Position numbers and translations under genes: made by a program. The notes beneath the pieces were generated by a model that was not told where the DNA came from, did not search any database, and saw only the letters and a list, made by a program, of their open reading frames with translations. DNA of 15,054 nucleotides. It comes from Thermoplasmata archaeon. GTDB lineage: Archaea; Thermoplasmatota; Thermoplasmata; Thermoplasmatales; Thermoplasmataceae. Positions 1-7,736 of the stretch are shown here, one piece after another. Where the stretch lies: assembly GCA_021850835.1 (NCBI GenBank), contig JAJZKS010000014.1:1-15054 (forward strand). Direction: 5' to 3'. The stretch's first letter is position 1; the number at the start of each line of letters is the position of its first letter.

Positions 1-306
1 TCTCCTGAGGGGTGCAATGCTCATCATGAACTGTTCCATAACCAGGGCAGCATTCCTCAGCCTTCTTTCATGGGTTATCTCCCTGGGTAGTTTGGGAGAA
101 AACTGAAACCCTTCCTGAGCTGACTTGTCCCATTTTTTCACGGAATTTTGTGGAGGAATGCTGTAAAATGTGGAATCTATCTCAACAGTGCCAAAAACCG
201 TCGAGTAAAACTCCAAGTAATCCCCAGGCTGCATTCCTTTTGGATAGAAGGGCCCATCCCATGCCCTATAGCTCCAGCCGGAACAGCCTATCCTTATTTC
301 CGCCAT
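1..306 (-). CDS. DUF72 (YecE-like) family protein, N-terminal 102 residues; runs off the left edge
   Basis: Translating the minus strand from the ATG at 306 gives an open frame of 102 codons to the window edge with no stop. It begins MAEIRIGCSGWSYRAWDGPF and continues with YPKGMQPGDYLEFYSTVF (21-38) and VEIDSTFYSIPP (41-52). The GCSGWSY start, the 'FYP' and 'L.FYS..F..VEI.STFY' blocks and the later F.F..KLPREITHE block (68-80) are hallmarks of the DUF72 family, predicted TIM-barrel-like proteins of unknown biochemical function (nuclease or phosphodiesterase roles have been suggested for the family, not proven). The start is supported by AGGTGAT, an archaeal-type Shine-Dalgarno, about 10 nt upstream. 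It lies 46 bp downstream of the AIM24 gene on the same strand and may share its transcript. Only about the first 40% of a usual 240-280-residue protein is visible. Confidence 0.88.
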   Translation of the reverse strand, partial: MAEIRIGCSGWSYRAWDGPFYPKGMQPGDYLEFYSTVFGTVEIDSTFYSIPPQNSVKKWDKSAQEGFQFSPKLPREITHERRLRNAALVMEQFMMSIAPLRR

Positions 307-352
307 GCTGCAACATCACCTGCAATACGCCAACATTCTTTCCACTCCACCT

Positions 353-1027
353 TCAGCTCTTGGGCACATGTTCAGCAATATACATTATGAATGCATCCAG
401 GTTCCTTGTCTGGACCCAGAGGCTGCCTGGCCCCTCAACATCAACCATGTACAGCCCCTCTCCCCCAATCAGTGACCTTTTTATTCCGAGGAACCTGATC
501 TGGAACTTCGTCCCGCCTGTTATTGCTACAAAGTGCCCATGTTCAACAGACATCCTCTCCCCCGCCTTGAGGTCGATCTTCATAATATCCCCGAAAAAAG
601 AGAGCCAGGCCTTCTTGCTGGAATCTCCCCTGAGTGAAATCCAGAAGAGGTTTCCTGATGCTAATAGTGACCTTACACCAAGGGACCGCGAACCCACTTC
701 CACACCGCTGTTTGTGGCGAGGAAGCTGTGGCTGTGGGCCATTATCTCCTGTCCCAGCGCTATTTCCCCAATTTGCCCGGGGAATCTTGGGGCAACAATT
801 GCCTCTCCGGGTGCTGATTCGTAATAGACCCTGTCCATGAATACGCCGGTGCCCGTTGTGATTGAACGCTTGAGGCCTCCGAGGAGCCCTCCCTGCTTCT
901 GGGCGGCGAAATTTGCCCCCTTGAGGCTTGTGACCGTTCCCGGCATGGAAATGAATTCATCGCCTTCATTCATAGTAGCCTTTAAAACTGCATATCCGCC
1001 CTGTGGATTGATAATCTCGAAATTCAT
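353..1027 (-). CDS. AIM24 / TIGR00266 family protein
   Basis: This 224-residue protein matches the whole length of the AIM24 (formerly DUF124, TIGR00266) family. Visible family blocks are GGYAVLKATMNEGDEFISMPG (10-30), the QKQGGLLGGLKRSITTG segment, a central 'FPGQIGEIAL' and the C-terminal GLKRSLIGGEGLYMVDVEGPGSLWVQTR. The fold is a beta-sandwich/double-stranded beta-helix type. The yeast member is a mitochondrial inner-membrane protein, but the role of prokaryotic members is unknown. There is no signal peptide or obvious transmembrane helix. The ATG is preceded by a TATA-like box at a leaderless distance, so this start is favoured. It lies between an upstream Dam methylase and the downstream DUF72 gene, all on the minus strand; the 72-bp gap to Dam and its own promoter suggest separate transcription from Dam. 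Confidence 0.9.
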   Translation of the reverse strand: MNFEIINPQGGYAVLKATMNEGDEFISMPGTVTSLKGANFAAQKQGGLLGGLKRSITTGTGVFMDRVYYESAPGEAIVAPRFPGQIGEIALGQEIMAHSHSFLATNSGVEVGSRSLGVRSLLASGNLFWISLRGDSSKKAWLSFFGDIMKIDLKAGERMSVEHGHFVAITGGTKFQIRFLGIKRSLIGGEGLYMVDVEGPGSLWVQTRNLDAFIMYIAEHVPKS

Positions 1028-1051
1028 GCGACTCTTCTACCCAAATTTCAA

Positions 1052-1059
1052 TATTTAAA
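1052..1059 (-). promoter_or_regulatory. TATA-like box of the AIM24 gene
   Basis: The minus strand reads TTTAAATA here, centred about 28 bp before the ATG at 1027. That distance fits archaeal promoters that produce a leaderless or near-leaderless mRNA. No Shine-Dalgarno is visible before this ATG, which agrees with that reading. Confidence 0.55.
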
Positions 1060-1099
1060 TTTAGCCTGCTTTGAACTTTCTTCTGTCAGAAATTTAAAC

Positions 1100-1924
1100 T
1101 CAATAGTTTGTGACAATTATTTCCCTGACGCTCCCACGACCAAGCCCATTGGAATTGATGCTCCTTCTTGCCTCCACCTTGATTATCCTGAAGCCCGAAT
1201 AGAGTTCTTCAAGGAGGCTGTTTCCAGAGTTGCTCAGCATGAATAGCGCCCCCTTCCTATCTAATTCCTTCATTACCTTAGAAAGGCGTTCCTGTTGTCC
1301 CCGGCCAAACCCTTCCTTGCTATAGGCAGTAAAACTTGAGGATTTGCTGATTGGTTCATATGGGGGATCAAAGTATACAAAATCCCCTTTGCCTGCACCG
1401 GAAATGACTTCGAGGAAATCTCCATTCAAGATTTTTGCCTTTTTCAGGCTTTCCGATGCAGCAAGAATATGTTCATGAGATGGAATTTTCGGGGAGATAT
1501 AGCTTCCAAAGGGGACGTTGAATTCGCCCTTGGAATTTACCCTGTAGAGCCCGTTGAAACAGTGCCTGTTGAGATACAGCAGGAGCCCGGATTTTTCTAC
1601 AGGTTCCTTTTTTCCGTCAAGGATGTTGAATCTCATTCTGGCTTCATAGTAGTCAGGAGAGCTGTTCCCGTACTTTAGAGATGAAACATACCCCAGCAGA
1701 TCGTCTGTCCTGTCCCTTACTGTCTGATAAAACAGGCAAAGCGTGGGGTTGATATCGGAAAGGACATACCCATGCCCATCATCACTTTCTGAAATATTGA
1801 AGAAAAGGGCGGCTCCCCCCAGGAACGGTTCCCAGTATGTATTGAAACCATCAGGCATCCTGGATATAAGCTCATGCAAAAGCTGCCTCTTTCCGCCTGC
1901 CCATTTCAGTAAAGGCCTTACCAT
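1100..1924 (-). CDS. dam: DNA adenine N6-methyltransferase, Dam/D12 class
   Basis: This 274-residue protein is a full-length class D12 (Dam/DpnM-like) adenine methyltransferase. KWAGGK (7-12) and EPFLGGAALFF (32-42) form the SAM-binding motif I region. SDINP (56-60) follows, then the long family block LNRHCFNGLYRVNSKGEFNV (118-137). DPPY (186-189) is the catalytic motif IV, and the C-terminal RRSINSNGLGRGSVREIIVTNY block is typical of the family. Such enzymes usually methylate the A of GATC, but specificity cannot be read from sequence. No restriction endonuclease or mismatch-repair gene is adjacent, so it looks like an orphan methylase or a remnant of a restriction system. No clear Shine-Dalgarno precedes the ATG; a TATA-like CTTTTATT lies about 28 bp upstream, suggesting a leaderless mRNA. 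Confidence 0.95.
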   Translation of the reverse strand: MVRPLLKWAGGKRQLLHELISRMPDGFNTYWEPFLGGAALFFNISESDDGHGYVLSDINPTLCLFYQTVRDRTDDLLGYVSSLKYGNSSPDYYEARMRFNILDGKKEPVEKSGLLLYLNRHCFNGLYRVNSKGEFNVPFGSYISPKIPSHEHILAASESLKKAKILNGDFLEVISGAGKGDFVYFDPPYEPISKSSSFTAYSKEGFGRGQQERLSKVMKELDRKGALFMLSNSGNSLLEELYSGFRIIKVEARRSINSNGLGRGSVREIIVTNY

Positions 1925-1948
1925 TCAAACTACTTGAAAGATTAGTGG

Positions 1949-1956
1949 AATAAAAG
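1949..1956 (-). promoter_or_regulatory. TATA-like box of the Dam gene
   Basis: The minus strand reads CTTTTATT, centred about 28 bp before the Dam ATG, in the 62-bp gap after the membrane-protein gene. It is weaker than the AIM24 box, and read-through from the upstream gene is also possible. Confidence 0.4.
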
Positions 1957-1986
1957 CAGTTGCCTATTTCAACCGATGAAGCAGCC

Positions 1987-2469
1987 TTAATTGTTGTATT
2001 TTGGTTTCCCTGATTTTCTTGGGTCCTTCCTGTAAAGACTTCTGGCAGCCAGCACCAGCACTATGAAAATCAAGGTTATGCCTAGAGGAATCTGAGCAGG
2101 CGAAAGGAAAGGCAGGAGAGAGATCAGACCTGACGGTGTTGAGAGACCGACTGTTGGAAGGTAAAACCAAAGCACTGTATCAACAATAAGCGCAAAGAGC
2201 AGGACAACCGTGGTTTGTCCGTGAATCTGGCCCCTTTCCCTGAACATGATCCCCATTGCAGACATGAATAATCCCAGTAGCATGATGGCAGAGAATGCCA
2301 TATTGAAGGCCCCACCATCATACCTGCTGAAGCTACCGTAAAATTCGCGGGTTTCCTGAATGAGAATGGGCATCAGCAGGCCAATAAAAAACAGGATGGC
2401 CCCAGGGATAACCATTTGTTCCCCTTTATCAATCACCAGCAGAGATCTGGCATCAAGGCCTTCCACCAT
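1987..2469 (-). CDS. Four-helix membrane protein of unknown function
   Basis: This 160-residue protein has four hydrophobic segments at about 19-37, 54-76, 86-104 and 123-145, separated by short polar loops. The C-terminal tail is strongly basic (RSLYRKDPRKSGKPKYNN), which by the positive-inside rule would place that end in the cytoplasm. No family motif was recognised. The chosen ATG is preceded by AGGTGG with 6 nt spacing; a second Met at residue 19 starts the first helix but has no better signal. It lies 62 bp upstream of Dam on the same strand, which hints at, but does not prove, a shared transcript. Confidence 0.75.
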   Translation of the reverse strand: MVEGLDARSLLVIDKGEQMVIPGAILFFIGLLMPILIQETREFYGSFSRYDGGAFNMAFSAIMLLGLFMSAMGIMFRERGQIHGQTTVVLLFALIVDTVLWFYLPTVGLSTPSGLISLLPFLSPAQIPLGITLIFIVLVLAARSLYRKDPRKSGKPKYNN

Positions 2470-2542
2470 TTCATTTCCACCTTTTATGTATGAACCCGTT
2501 TTTAGACGGTTTGCTTTCTTCTACAAGAAAGCCAGACCTTAG

Positions 2543-2888
2543 GTGAAGAAAAATCTTTTCAATGAGAGAAGGCAAAGATTTCATGGTTGATTAAGTTAAA
2601 ATCGGCATTTCAGTATTAGGCATTGCATTGGAGGGCAAACAAAGAATATTACGATAGTTTCCGCGGATGTACTTATATCATTCTTAAAATACAGGGTTTT
2701 ATTTAGGCGGCATATTTTCTGAACAATGCGAGTGCAAGTTATTGGAGACAACCTTACACAACATTTTGAGAACGGGAACTGTGGAACAATATGATACTGC
2801 GGGATAATACAGTCAGGCATACCAGAATGCATTCAGTAACCAGGGAAGAATGGCCCGGTGTAAAGAAGAAGACTGAGGAGAGGTTGGC
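2543..2888. other. Gene-free spacer before the CBU_0592-like gene
   Basis: About 350 bp between divergent genes. A 78-codon frame on the minus strand (2596-2832) has low-complexity, Cys-rich content and no ribosome-binding site, so it is not accepted as a gene. The DNA should hold the promoters of both flanking genes. A/T-rich patches such as ACTTATATCATT near 2670 and TTTTATTTAGG near 2697 are possible TATA elements but cannot be assigned. No tRNA-like fold or repeat was seen. Confidence 0.4.
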
Positions 2889-3137
2889 GTGAGCCCCCTC
2901 TCGAAGAAGCTCCTGTCCATATATGGTTGGTATGGTACTGCTGCCATCCTTGTGGCGTATTTCCTTGTTAGTTTTGGGTTCGCGGGAGACCTTGTAATTT
3001 ACCAGGTACTAAACCTCACCGGTTCGGCAGCGCTAGCAATTATCGGATTCCTGAAAAAAGCCTGGCAACCTGCAGTGCTTGAGGTGGCATGGGCTGCCAT
3101 TGCCATGGCCAGCCTTATATGGCTTCTTATCCGGTAA
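2889..3137 (+). CDS. CBU_0592-like small membrane protein
   Basis: This 82-residue protein has three hydrophobic helices. The motifs IYGWYGTAAILVAYFLVSFGF (11-31) and YQVLNLTGSAALAIIGFLKKAWQP (39-62), followed by an EVAWAAIAMASLIWLL helix, match the small integral membrane family known as CBU_0592-like, whose function is unknown. The start is a GTG; an in-frame TGA lies 15 nt upstream, so no longer start exists. A purine-rich GAGGAG/AGGTTG stretch 5-13 nt upstream can serve as ribosome-binding site. It ends only 15 bp from the convergent methyltransferase gene. Confidence 0.8.
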   Translation: MSPLSKKLLSIYGWYGTAAILVAYFLVSFGFAGDLVIYQVLNLTGSAALAIIGFLKKAWQPAVLEVAWAAIAMASLIWLLIR

Positions 3138-3152
3138 AAGTAGACACGGATG

Positions 3153-3911
3153 TCATTTCAGGGCAACGATGACCCTGTTGTCCAGGTCCTGCCATCCAAC
3201 AGAGACTGCACGGAATCCTGCCTCTTTGAGGAACTGCATGTGCTTTTCCAGGCTGACCGGATGATCATGATGGTCCGCTTCAGGATATCTCCGTTTCCTT
3301 TCCTCCAGGAGCCTTTTGAATTCCTCTTCCTTTCCAAGTGCCTCCCACCACTGTGGCCAGGTCATCCCTTTACCCAGTGACTTCTGGAAGCTCTGGTATT
3401 CGTGCCTTATCTCAGTGAAAATGGTTCTGACATCAGCGTGTTCACCGGTCGGATAAAGATGGTCCCCATTGAGGAAAATTCCTTTTTCGCCCAGCATGTT
3501 ATAAATCTCACCATATACCCTTCTCAGGGTAGCCTCATTGAGCCAGTGCAGAGCAGTTGTGCTCATAACTGCATCAAAGCTATGAGCAAAGGGCATTTCG
3601 AGCCACCCTGCACTGCCAAGGTCTGCCTCGACAAATTCCATTCTGGTGTGATCATAACCGCCATAATTTCTGGCAAGATGCAGCAGGACAGGGTCATAGT
3701 CTATCCCCACTGAAGTGGCCGCTTTGTACCTCCTCGTAAACCTGCCACCCAATGAGCCGGGCCCACATGCGAGATCAAGTACGTGTGCTTTTACGCCTGC
3801 ACAGTGGCCCACAACGTCAAACATGAAACTGAGTCTCTCTTCTCTTTTCCTTATTTCCAGATTCTGCTGCAATTCCCAGCTTTCAACCCATTTATCCTCT
3901 GAAATGCCCAT
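3153..3911 (-). CDS. Class I SAM-dependent methyltransferase
   Basis: This 252-residue protein has a Rossmann-like methyltransferase core. Motif I is VLDLACGPGSLGG (44-56), an acidic residue after beta-2 is in GIDYDP (69-74), EADLG (95-99) follows beta-3, and DAVMSTTALHWL (113-124) is motif IV. The pattern is closest to the trans-aconitate/Methyltransf_11-25 group of small-molecule methyltransferases. The C-terminal part, rich in charged helices and ending in WQDLDNRVIVALK, is probably substrate-specific. The substrate cannot be inferred from the neighbours, which are a convergent membrane protein and a divergent exoprotease. Start is the first ATG of the frame; the leader is purine-rich without a clear Shine-Dalgarno. 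Confidence 0.9.
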   Translation of the reverse strand: MGISEDKWVESWELQQNLEIRKREERLSFMFDVVGHCAGVKAHVLDLACGPGSLGGRFTRRYKAATSVGIDYDPVLLHLARNYGGYDHTRMEFVEADLGSAGWLEMPFAHSFDAVMSTTALHWLNEATLRRVYGEIYNMLGEKGIFLNGDHLYPTGEHADVRTIFTEIRHEYQSFQKSLGKGMTWPQWWEALGKEEEFKRLLEERKRRYPEADHHDHPVSLEKHMQFLKEAGFRAVSVGWQDLDNRVIVALK

Positions 3912-3978
3912 TTTCTTTTCTGCCCCTTATGCAAATGTTTCCTCGCACTATAATCTTCACCAGTTAACTCCTATATGA

Positions 3979-4326
3979 TTAGGGAATGAATGTGAGGAGA
4001 AATTCAGCCTCTTAGTTGCGATTACCCAAACAACACGTCTCTCACTGTAAGCTTTCAAACAGCTATGATTAGGATTACAAATGAAGCACTAAATAAATTA
4101 AGGCAAGGCGAAGATATCATCGTTCTAAAGTTGTCCGCGAGCCTCCAATATGAAAGCTATGGAACACATGTTTTGAAGTAGGAGTTATGTGAATATATTA
4201 GTGTCTCATACTACGCAATCCTATTAGAAAATATTTTTCAGGTCGCGAATTCTTATTCAAAATAGTAGATCTGTGCATAAAACTAAACCATACCAAATAT
4301 CTAGATTCGAAATCAGGAATAAATGG
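3979..4326. other. AT-rich spacer upstream of the thermopsin gene
   Basis: About 350 bp with no convincing gene. The only notable frame is a 38-codon plus-strand ORF at 4065-4181 starting MIRITNEALNKLRQGEDI. Its N-terminus faintly resembles archaeal VapB-type antitoxins, but it is too short to assign and no PIN-domain toxin follows. The rest is AT-rich and carries stops in all frames. It may be a decayed gene plus regulatory DNA for the two divergent flanking genes. Confidence 0.35.
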
Positions 4327-4334
4327 TTAAATAT
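4327..4334 (+). promoter_or_regulatory. TATA-like box of the thermopsin gene
   Basis: TTAAATAT is centred about 35 bp before the ATG at 4366, predicting a transcript with a leader of roughly 10 nt. No Shine-Dalgarno is present between it and the ATG. Confidence 0.5.
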
Positions 4335-4365
4335 CGAACTGGAGTATTGATTATTTGATCATAAA

Positions 4366-6735
4366 ATGAGTAAAAAACTATTGTCTTTATTAGTGATAAT
4401 GGTTGCTCTGGCAATGGTTCTCTCCACAGCCGCATTTATTTTTCCAGGAGAAAACCATGCTTCAAGCAGCAACACAGCGTCTCCATTTGGAGAAACTTCA
4501 CTGGGCAACCTGGCATCTGTCGCACCACAGCAGACTCTGAGCCAAAAGAGCCTCAATGTACTCAGCACGCTTCATTCTAAGGGCATAGCTAACAAATACA
4601 TCTATCTGCCCAACTTCAACGCGAAGAATGTTATTCAGGGAAACCAGGTAAACAGTACCGGATACATACAGGCACCAGCCCCAATGGGAATCGGGACTTA
4701 TGGATTTTCCAACACAACTGGAGTAATCCAGCGTAACACCATCAACACTTCAAGCATAGCAGCCTCTGTGACCATGAACAACCTCAGCACGTTCTATGCA
4801 TTGGATGATGGCCCCAACAGCGTTACTATGCAACTCAATGCCATAATGAACAATGTAACACTTTTTGGAAATTCCTCGTACACTTTCTGGACCCAGAATG
4901 TGATATTCTACTCTGCCAGGACACACACGCTACAGTTCCTTGACAATATATGGAATTTCTCAAGCCCCGCAACGAACATGACAACCAATGCGCTGAGTTC
5001 ATATTGCGGCACAATTGTACCGTACACTTTCTATTACACAGTCGGGCCAGCATTCCAAGTTACGTATCCTTTCACAGTGAATGTTTACCTTAACACATCT
5101 GTGGTAAACGGAAACGATGCAGTCTTCTTCAACTTCTCACTGTCAGATGCGCAAGGGTCAGTTTCCGGAAGCTATGACCAGGTACAGTTCAACTCAACTT
5201 ACGGAACCCCAACAGGATATTCTGCACCCCAGTCCAACATGTTAATAACGTCCAACTACACAACGCCCATAGGCTTACCATATGATGCCGAAATCATGAT
5301 TGGCGGCCCAGGTGGAGGAAGCACAGCAATGATCTACCAGATCAACGCCTCAATGACACTCAAGTATCTGGGCAGCAATGGTGCATATTCCAACGTTCCA
5401 AACGCATTTGACGTTGGATCTGAAACAGGCGAAACCTCCACTGGTGTAGCTGTTACTTGGACCCAGAATGCAGTCGCCCAGTTGACAGCCGGTCCATCGT
5501 TTGTTTACGGAATGTGGAATGAGTCGACACCGCAGACATTCGTGCATTTCCAGGGAAAGATCAACCCGCCAAACTCCTTCGCATTTGTGTATAGCGATTT
5601 GACACCCTACTCTGGATTCCCGGTGATAACACCACTAAGTCCTACAGGATCGTATTCCTTTAGCCTGCCTACAGCAGATTATGGGTTGATTATCCTGATG
5701 AGTAATTATAACCCAGTATATATCCCTCTAACACCAGGTTCCCCGCAGGAATTCAGTTTGCAATTTAATGCGTCTCAGGGGGTTTACACACCGTTGTATG
5801 CATTTGGCAACCAGCAGTTGAAGTACATATCATATGCAGGTGATGGTTCAGCAAGACACCCATACATGCTGTTCAACAACCCTGCACCAGGCGGGCAACT
5901 GAACATACTCTTCTCCACGGTGAACGATTACTTGTTCCCGCAGTTCAGTGGCGTTCTATTGCACAGCACCACAGCACATGTAGTGGCAAACAATATGCCT
6001 TCATTCAATGTATCAATGGCACTATATGGACCTGATATGGCCTTCCTGTTCCCGCTTTATGGCATATCTTCTTTCCTAACATACAATGACCTCGGGTATG
6101 TCCTGTACAACGCACAAAACGCGGTAATTGCGAATTCGCAGATCTCCGGCTGGTTCCCGTTCTTCTTGTCCGGATTCCCTGTGGCCAATGTAATGCTCTG
6201 GAATTCCCAGCACAATGCAGTGGTGAACAACTACTTCAATACTTTGGACTCAGCCCTTCTGATTTATAACATGCACGGGCAAAATGGAAGGAATTATGTT
6301 GCCAACAACCTGTTCTTCCAGAACCAGAGCCTTAACCTCTCTCTGTACCTGTCCATGTTTGTGTCCACTACCCTTAATGGAAATACAGTTGGCCCAATAG
6401 GAATGTCGCTCTACAGTTCAGGGAATACCATAACAAGGAACACTGTGATTGTTTATAATACGGCACTGAGCCCGAACCAGAGCATCTATTCCGGTGCCCC
6501 CGCAATTTACCTTAACAACTGGAATGGCAACTTCTGGTGGAACTACCAGCCTCAGAAGAACCATGGAAGGGACCACTTTGAATTTGACCACTACGGGCAC
6601 CATCACGGCAACGACATGAAAGTACTGTACAACAACAACGGGCTCATAGCATATGGCGGAGACCACAACCCCATTTCCTACCCGGGCTACAACCCCACTT
6701 ATCTGGCCCCATATGTGACAAATTTCTTCAATTAA
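4366..6735 (+). CDS. Thermopsin-family (peptidase A5) secreted acid protease with beta-helix-like C-terminal half
   Basis: This 789-residue exported protein begins with a signal peptide: MSKK, then a hydrophobic core at about 5-25, then FPGENHASS. The thermopsin region spans roughly 95-395. It shows the family signature APAPMGIGTYGF (103-114), the segment VTMNNLSTFYALDDGPNSVTMQLNA (135-159) and WTQNV-type repeats (175-179 and again at 365-369). Thermopsins are pepstatin-sensitive acid proteases of extracellular thermoacidophilic archaea; their catalytic residues are not firmly established, so activity is inferred. From about 478 the protein changes to GDGSARHPY and Asn/Ser-rich turns such as NNYFNTLD, NNLFFQNQ and NGNTVG, which look like a right-handed beta-helix (NosD-like). 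A His-rich patch sits at 733-748. There is no C-terminal membrane anchor, so it is probably released or held by the surface layer. Many N-x-S/T sequons suggest N-glycosylation. Confidence 0.88.
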   Translation: MSKKLLSLLVIMVALAMVLSTAAFIFPGENHASSSNTASPFGETSLGNLASVAPQQTLSQKSLNVLSTLHSKGIANKYIYLPNFNAKNVIQGNQVNSTGYIQAPAPMGIGTYGFSNTTGVIQRNTINTSSIAASVTMNNLSTFYALDDGPNSVTMQLNAIMNNVTLFGNSSYTFWTQNVIFYSARTHTLQFLDNIWNFSSPATNMTTNALSSYCGTIVPYTFYYTVGPAFQVTYPFTVNVYLNTSVVNGNDAVFFNFSLSDAQGSVSGSYDQVQFNSTYGTPTGYSAPQSNMLITSNYTTPIGLPYDAEIMIGGPGGGSTAMIYQINASMTLKYLGSNGAYSNVPNAFDVGSETGETSTGVAVTWTQNAVAQLTAGPSFVYGMWNESTPQTFVHFQGKINPPNSFAFVYSDLTPYSGFPVITPLSPTGSYSFSLPTADYGLIILMSNYNPVYIPLTPGSPQEFSLQFNASQGVYTPLYAFGNQQLKYISYAGDGSARHPYMLFNNPAPGGQLNILFSTVNDYLFPQFSGVLLHSTTAHVVANNMPSFNVSMALYGPDMAFLFPLYGISSFLTYNDLGYVLYNAQNAVIANSQISGWFPFFLSGFPVANVMLWNSQHNAVVNNYFNTLDSALLIYNMHGQNGRNYVANNLFFQNQSLNLSLYLSMFVSTTLNGNTVGPIGMSLYSSGNTITRNTVIVYNTALSPNQSIYSGAPAIYLNNWNGNFWWNYQPQKNHGRDHFEFDHYGHHHGNDMKVLYNNNGLIAYGGDHNPISYPGYNPTYLAPYVTNFFN

Positions 6736-6775
6736 CTGATATTTTTATAATCAGTTATATTTTCTTAATTTTTAT
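6734..6775 (+). terminator. Hairpin plus T-tracts after the thermopsin gene
   Basis: AACTGAT (6734-6740) and ATCAGTT (6750-6756) form a perfect 7-bp stem with a 9-nt T-rich loop, beginning inside the TAA stop codon. T-rich runs follow (TATTTTCTTAATTTTTATTT). Archaeal termination depends mainly on T-tracts, so the T-runs may be the active part. Confidence 0.6.
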
Positions 6776-6857
6776 TTCCTAACACAGTATTTGAAGGGAT
6801 TGTGAAACATTTTTACCTATTACTTTTCGTATAACAACACATCAATGAACCAGAAAA

Positions 6858-6864
6858 TTTTTAA
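6858..6864 (+). promoter_or_regulatory. TATA-like box of the vWA-PP2C operon
   Basis: TTTTTAA is centred about 26 bp before the ATG at 6887, the spacing expected for a leaderless mRNA that begins at the start codon. No Shine-Dalgarno precedes this ATG. It would drive both the vWA and the PP2C gene. Confidence 0.6.
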
Positions 6865-6886
6865 GTCCTGAGCCTTCGTCTGACTT

Positions 6887-7732
6887 ATGACATACAATGC
6901 TGAGATAAGCAGAAGAAACCCAGGACTGTTTCTTTTCCTTATTGACCAGTCAAGGTCTATGAGCCACAAGCTCGGAGGAACATTAAGGTCCAAAGCACAG
7001 GAAGCAGCCGATGCAATTAACCGGCAGATTTACGAATTAATCTACAGATGCACGAAGAGTGATGGGGTAAGAGACTACTTCGACATTGGAATCATCGGAT
7101 ACGGGACAGTTTCTGATACAGCCCAGTCGCTTCTCAAGGACGCCGATTTGGTGCCAATATCAAGGCTGGCAGAAACCCCCCTAAGGATGGAAAGGAGAAA
7201 GGAAACAATCACTGACCCCGAAGGAAATGATGTTGAGAGCGAGTTTGAGTTCCCAGTCTGGTTTGAGCCAGTTGCCAATTCAAACACACCAATGGTGAAG
7301 GCCCTGAAGCTTGCACAGCAGTGGATCGATGACTGGGTCGCAGAGCACCCCGACTCCTATCCCCCTGTTGTGATAAACATCTCGGACGGGGCAGCAACTG
7401 ACGGGGACCCGCTTGAAGTTGCAAGGGATCTCATGAACATGTCAACAAATGATGGCAACGTCCTTTTCTGGAACTGCCATCTCTCTGAGGCGAAGGACGC
7501 ACAGCCCCTGACATTCCCTTCGGAAACGGGCGTCCTGCCAGCAAATGATAAATTTGCCAGCCAACTTTTCGAGATGTCTAGCGTGCTTCCAGAGGGCTTC
7601 AAGAGACTTGCGCAGGAGAGGTCGCTTGAAGTTTCCGACACTTCCAGAGCATATGTGTTCAATGCTGGCCTCGACGAGTTGATGGAGCTTCTGGACATTG
7701 GAACCAGGGCACCAACTGAGAACCTCCAGTAA
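6887..7732 (+). CDS. TerY-like von Willebrand factor A (vWA) domain protein
   Basis: This 281-residue protein is essentially one vWA domain. FLFLIDQSRSMSHKLGG (15-31) carries the metal-site (MIDAS) DxSxS at D20, S22 and S24. A later Thr of the MIDAS is probably in NSNTPM (131-136), and INISDGAATDGDP (163-175) supplies the third metal-binding loop. The layout, with an insert of charged residues at 98-122, matches the TerY/YegL branch of vWA proteins. In known systems these are encoded with a PP2C phosphatase and a kinase, and are thought to act as metal-dependent scaffolds in phosphorylation signalling. Here the PP2C gene follows 4 bp after the stop and the kinase gene converges from the other side. 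No signal peptide is present, so it is cytoplasmic. The role is inferred from context. Confidence 0.9.
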   Translation: MTYNAEISRRNPGLFLFLIDQSRSMSHKLGGTLRSKAQEAADAINRQIYELIYRCTKSDGVRDYFDIGIIGYGTVSDTAQSLLKDADLVPISRLAETPLRMERRKETITDPEGNDVESEFEFPVWFEPVANSNTPMVKALKLAQQWIDDWVAEHPDSYPPVVINISDGAATDGDPLEVARDLMNMSTNDGNVLFWNCHLSEAKDAQPLTFPSETGVLPANDKFASQLFEMSSVLPEGFKRLAQERSLEVSDTSRAYVFNAGLDELMELLDIGTRAPTENLQ

Positions 7733-7736
7733 TCAC

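Noticed and set aside
150..824. A 224-codon plus-strand frame
   Set aside because: It lies opposite the AIM24 gene and the start of the DUF72 gene. Its translation is Pro/Ser/Cys-rich with no family resemblance, and the minus strand explains this DNA fully.
2596..2832. A 78-codon minus-strand frame in the spacer
   Set aside because: It has no ribosome-binding site or suitably placed TATA box, an odd Cys-rich composition and no recognisable motif.
4296..4320. A tRNA T-arm-like GATTCGAAATC
   Set aside because: The flanking five bases do not pair well, and no acceptor stem, D-arm or anticodon arm could be placed around it.
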